Below, piece by piece: positions 5,359-6,167 of a stretch of 6,167 nt of DNA (positions are counted from its first letter, which is position 1; each line of letters begins with the position of its first letter). The stretch lies in NCBI GenBank assembly GCA_016936035.1, contig JAFGPU010000487.1, positions 1 to 6,167 on the forward strand. Reading direction: 5' to 3'. The stretch comes from Acidimicrobiales bacterium. Its GTDB lineage: Bacteria > Actinomycetota > Acidimicrobiia > Acidimicrobiales > VFJN01. The position numbers and the translations under genes were made by a program. The notes beneath the pieces were generated by a model. It was not told where the DNA came from. It saw nothing but the letters and a program-made list of their open reading frames with translations, and did no database searches.

Positions 5359-6167
5359 CGTTGCAGAACGCCCGGATGCCGAAGGCGCCCAGCTCCCGGC
5401 CGTAGCCGGACTCCCTCACGCCCCCGAACGGCAGCTGCGGGTACGACGTGGTCATGCCGTTGACGAACACGGCGCCCGCGTCGACGTCGCGCACGAAGCG
5501 CTGCTGCTCCACCGGGTCGCTGCTCCAGATGTTGGAGCCGAGACCGAAGCTGGTGGCGTTGGCGAGCTCGACGGCGGCGTCGAGGTCGGGCACCCGGTAC
5601 AGGGCGGCGACCGGGCCGAACACCTCCTCGTGGAACATCCGCATGCGCTCGGTCACGCCCGTGACGACGGTCGGGGGGTAGTACCAACCCGGGCGGTCCG
5701 GGCGGTCGCCCCCGCACAGCACCGTCGCTCCGGCGTCGACCGCGTCGGACACCTGGCCCTCGACGTCCCGGCGGCCCTGCTCCGACGCGAGGGGGCCGAC
5801 GTCGGTCTCCTCGTCCATGGGGTCCCCGACCCGGAGCGCCGCCATCTCGTCGACGAAGCACCGCTCGAACTCGTCGGCGACGTCGTCGACCACGATGAAC
5901 CGCTTCGCTGCGATGCAGCTCTGCCCGTTGTTCTGGCATCGGGCGACGGCCGCCACCCGGGCCGCCTGCTCGACGTCGGCGCTGGGCGTCACGACGAACG
6001 GGTCGCTGCCGCCCAGCTCGAGCACGCTGGGCTTGATCTCCTCCGCGGCCGCCGAGGCGACCGCACGCCCGGCGGGCGCGCTGCCGGTCAGCGTGGCGGC
6101 CCGGACCCGGCCGTCGCGCACGACCTTCTCGACCCGGTCGGACCCGATGAGCAGCGTCTGGAACACG
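5300..6167 (-). CDS. Aldehyde dehydrogenase, succinate-semialdehyde dehydrogenase (Sad/GabD) type, N-terminus beyond window
   Basis: NAD(P)-dependent oxidation of an aldehyde to its acid, most likely succinate semialdehyde to succinate by resemblance to the Sad/GabD branch. The visible 288 or so residues are the C-terminal two thirds of a protein usually about 455-460 aa long; the frame is open at the right edge, so the GTG at 6166 is not a real start. Counting from that codon, TGSAPAG at 27-33 is the cofactor-loop motif, VLELGGSDPF at 48-57 holds general base E50, and NNGQSC at 79-84 holds nucleophile C84. The 34-residue spacing between them is canonical. FHEEVFGPVA and LPFGGVRESGYGREL are the usual C-terminal motifs, and the conserved fold ends near NVKCVWFGE. 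The last residues, about 12 (RGPTTARSE), are a poorly conserved tail that overlaps the convergent acetyltransferase gene by 59 bp. All catalytic residues are intact. The cofactor-selecting region is mostly outside the window, so NAD versus NADP is undecided. Confidence 0.92.
   Translation of the reverse strand, partial: VFQTLLIGSDRVEKVVRDGRVRAATLTGSAPAGRAVASAAAEEIKPSVLELGGSDPFVVTPSADVEQAARVAAVARCQNNGQSCIAAKRFIVVDDVADEFERCFVDEMAALRVGDPMDEETDVGPLASEQGRRDVEGQVSDAVDAGATVLCGGDRPDRPGWYYPPTVVTGVTERMRMFHEEVFGPVAALYRVPDLDAAVELANATSFGLGSNIWSSDPVEQQRFVRDVDAGAVFVNGMTTSYPQLPFGGVRESGYGRELGAFGIRAFCNVKCVWFGEAGRGPTTARSE

Overview
The window is about 70% GC with strong third-position G/C bias, GTG as well as ATG starts, and tightly overlapping genes. 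Gene content (a HemK/PrmC-like methyltransferase of the actinobacterial type, a DUF3068 'porin PorA family' protein, a FadD15-type fatty acyl-CoA ligase and a Sad/GabD-type semialdehyde dehydrogenase) points to a high-GC actinobacterium. Acidimicrobiia is a reasonable guess but cannot be fixed from this sequence alone. I see no mobile element, CRISPR array, tRNA or rRNA.

Layout: (1) 1-550, minus: the 5' two thirds of a protein-(glutamine-N5) methyltransferase-like gene that runs off the left edge. (2) 551-750: a divergent intergenic region with a small dyad and a strong ribosome binding site for the next gene. (3) 751-1112, plus: a YCII/DGPF-domain gene broken by one missing base inside its signature motif. 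(4) 1113-1311: a noncoding stretch with two GC-rich hairpins and a ribosome binding site. (5) 1312-5358, plus: a three-gene, translationally coupled operon of DUF3068 membrane protein, long-chain fatty acyl-CoA ligase, and cysteine-rich/GNAT acetyltransferase. The first overlap is 4 nt (ATGA) and the second is 8 nt. (6) 5300-6167, minus: the C-terminal part of an aldehyde dehydrogenase, convergent with the operon and overlapping its last gene by 59 bp.

The most interesting unit is the operon. The acetyltransferase has the features of the GNAT domains used by Pat-type protein lysine acetyltransferases, which in other bacteria switch off acyl-CoA synthetases by acetylating the catalytic C-terminal lysine. 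Here it overlaps the gene for an acyl-CoA ligase that carries such a lysine (K585). Its N-terminus is an eight-cysteine, two-cluster presumed zinc-ribbon region, instead of the cAMP-binding, ACT or NDP-forming synthetase-like domains known from studied Pat proteins. A locally controlled fatty-acid activation switch, possibly sensing zinc or redox state, is a testable hypothesis but not shown by the sequence. The DUF3068 envelope protein at the head of the operon may tie the module to lipid uptake or envelope lipid metabolism, which is also inference.
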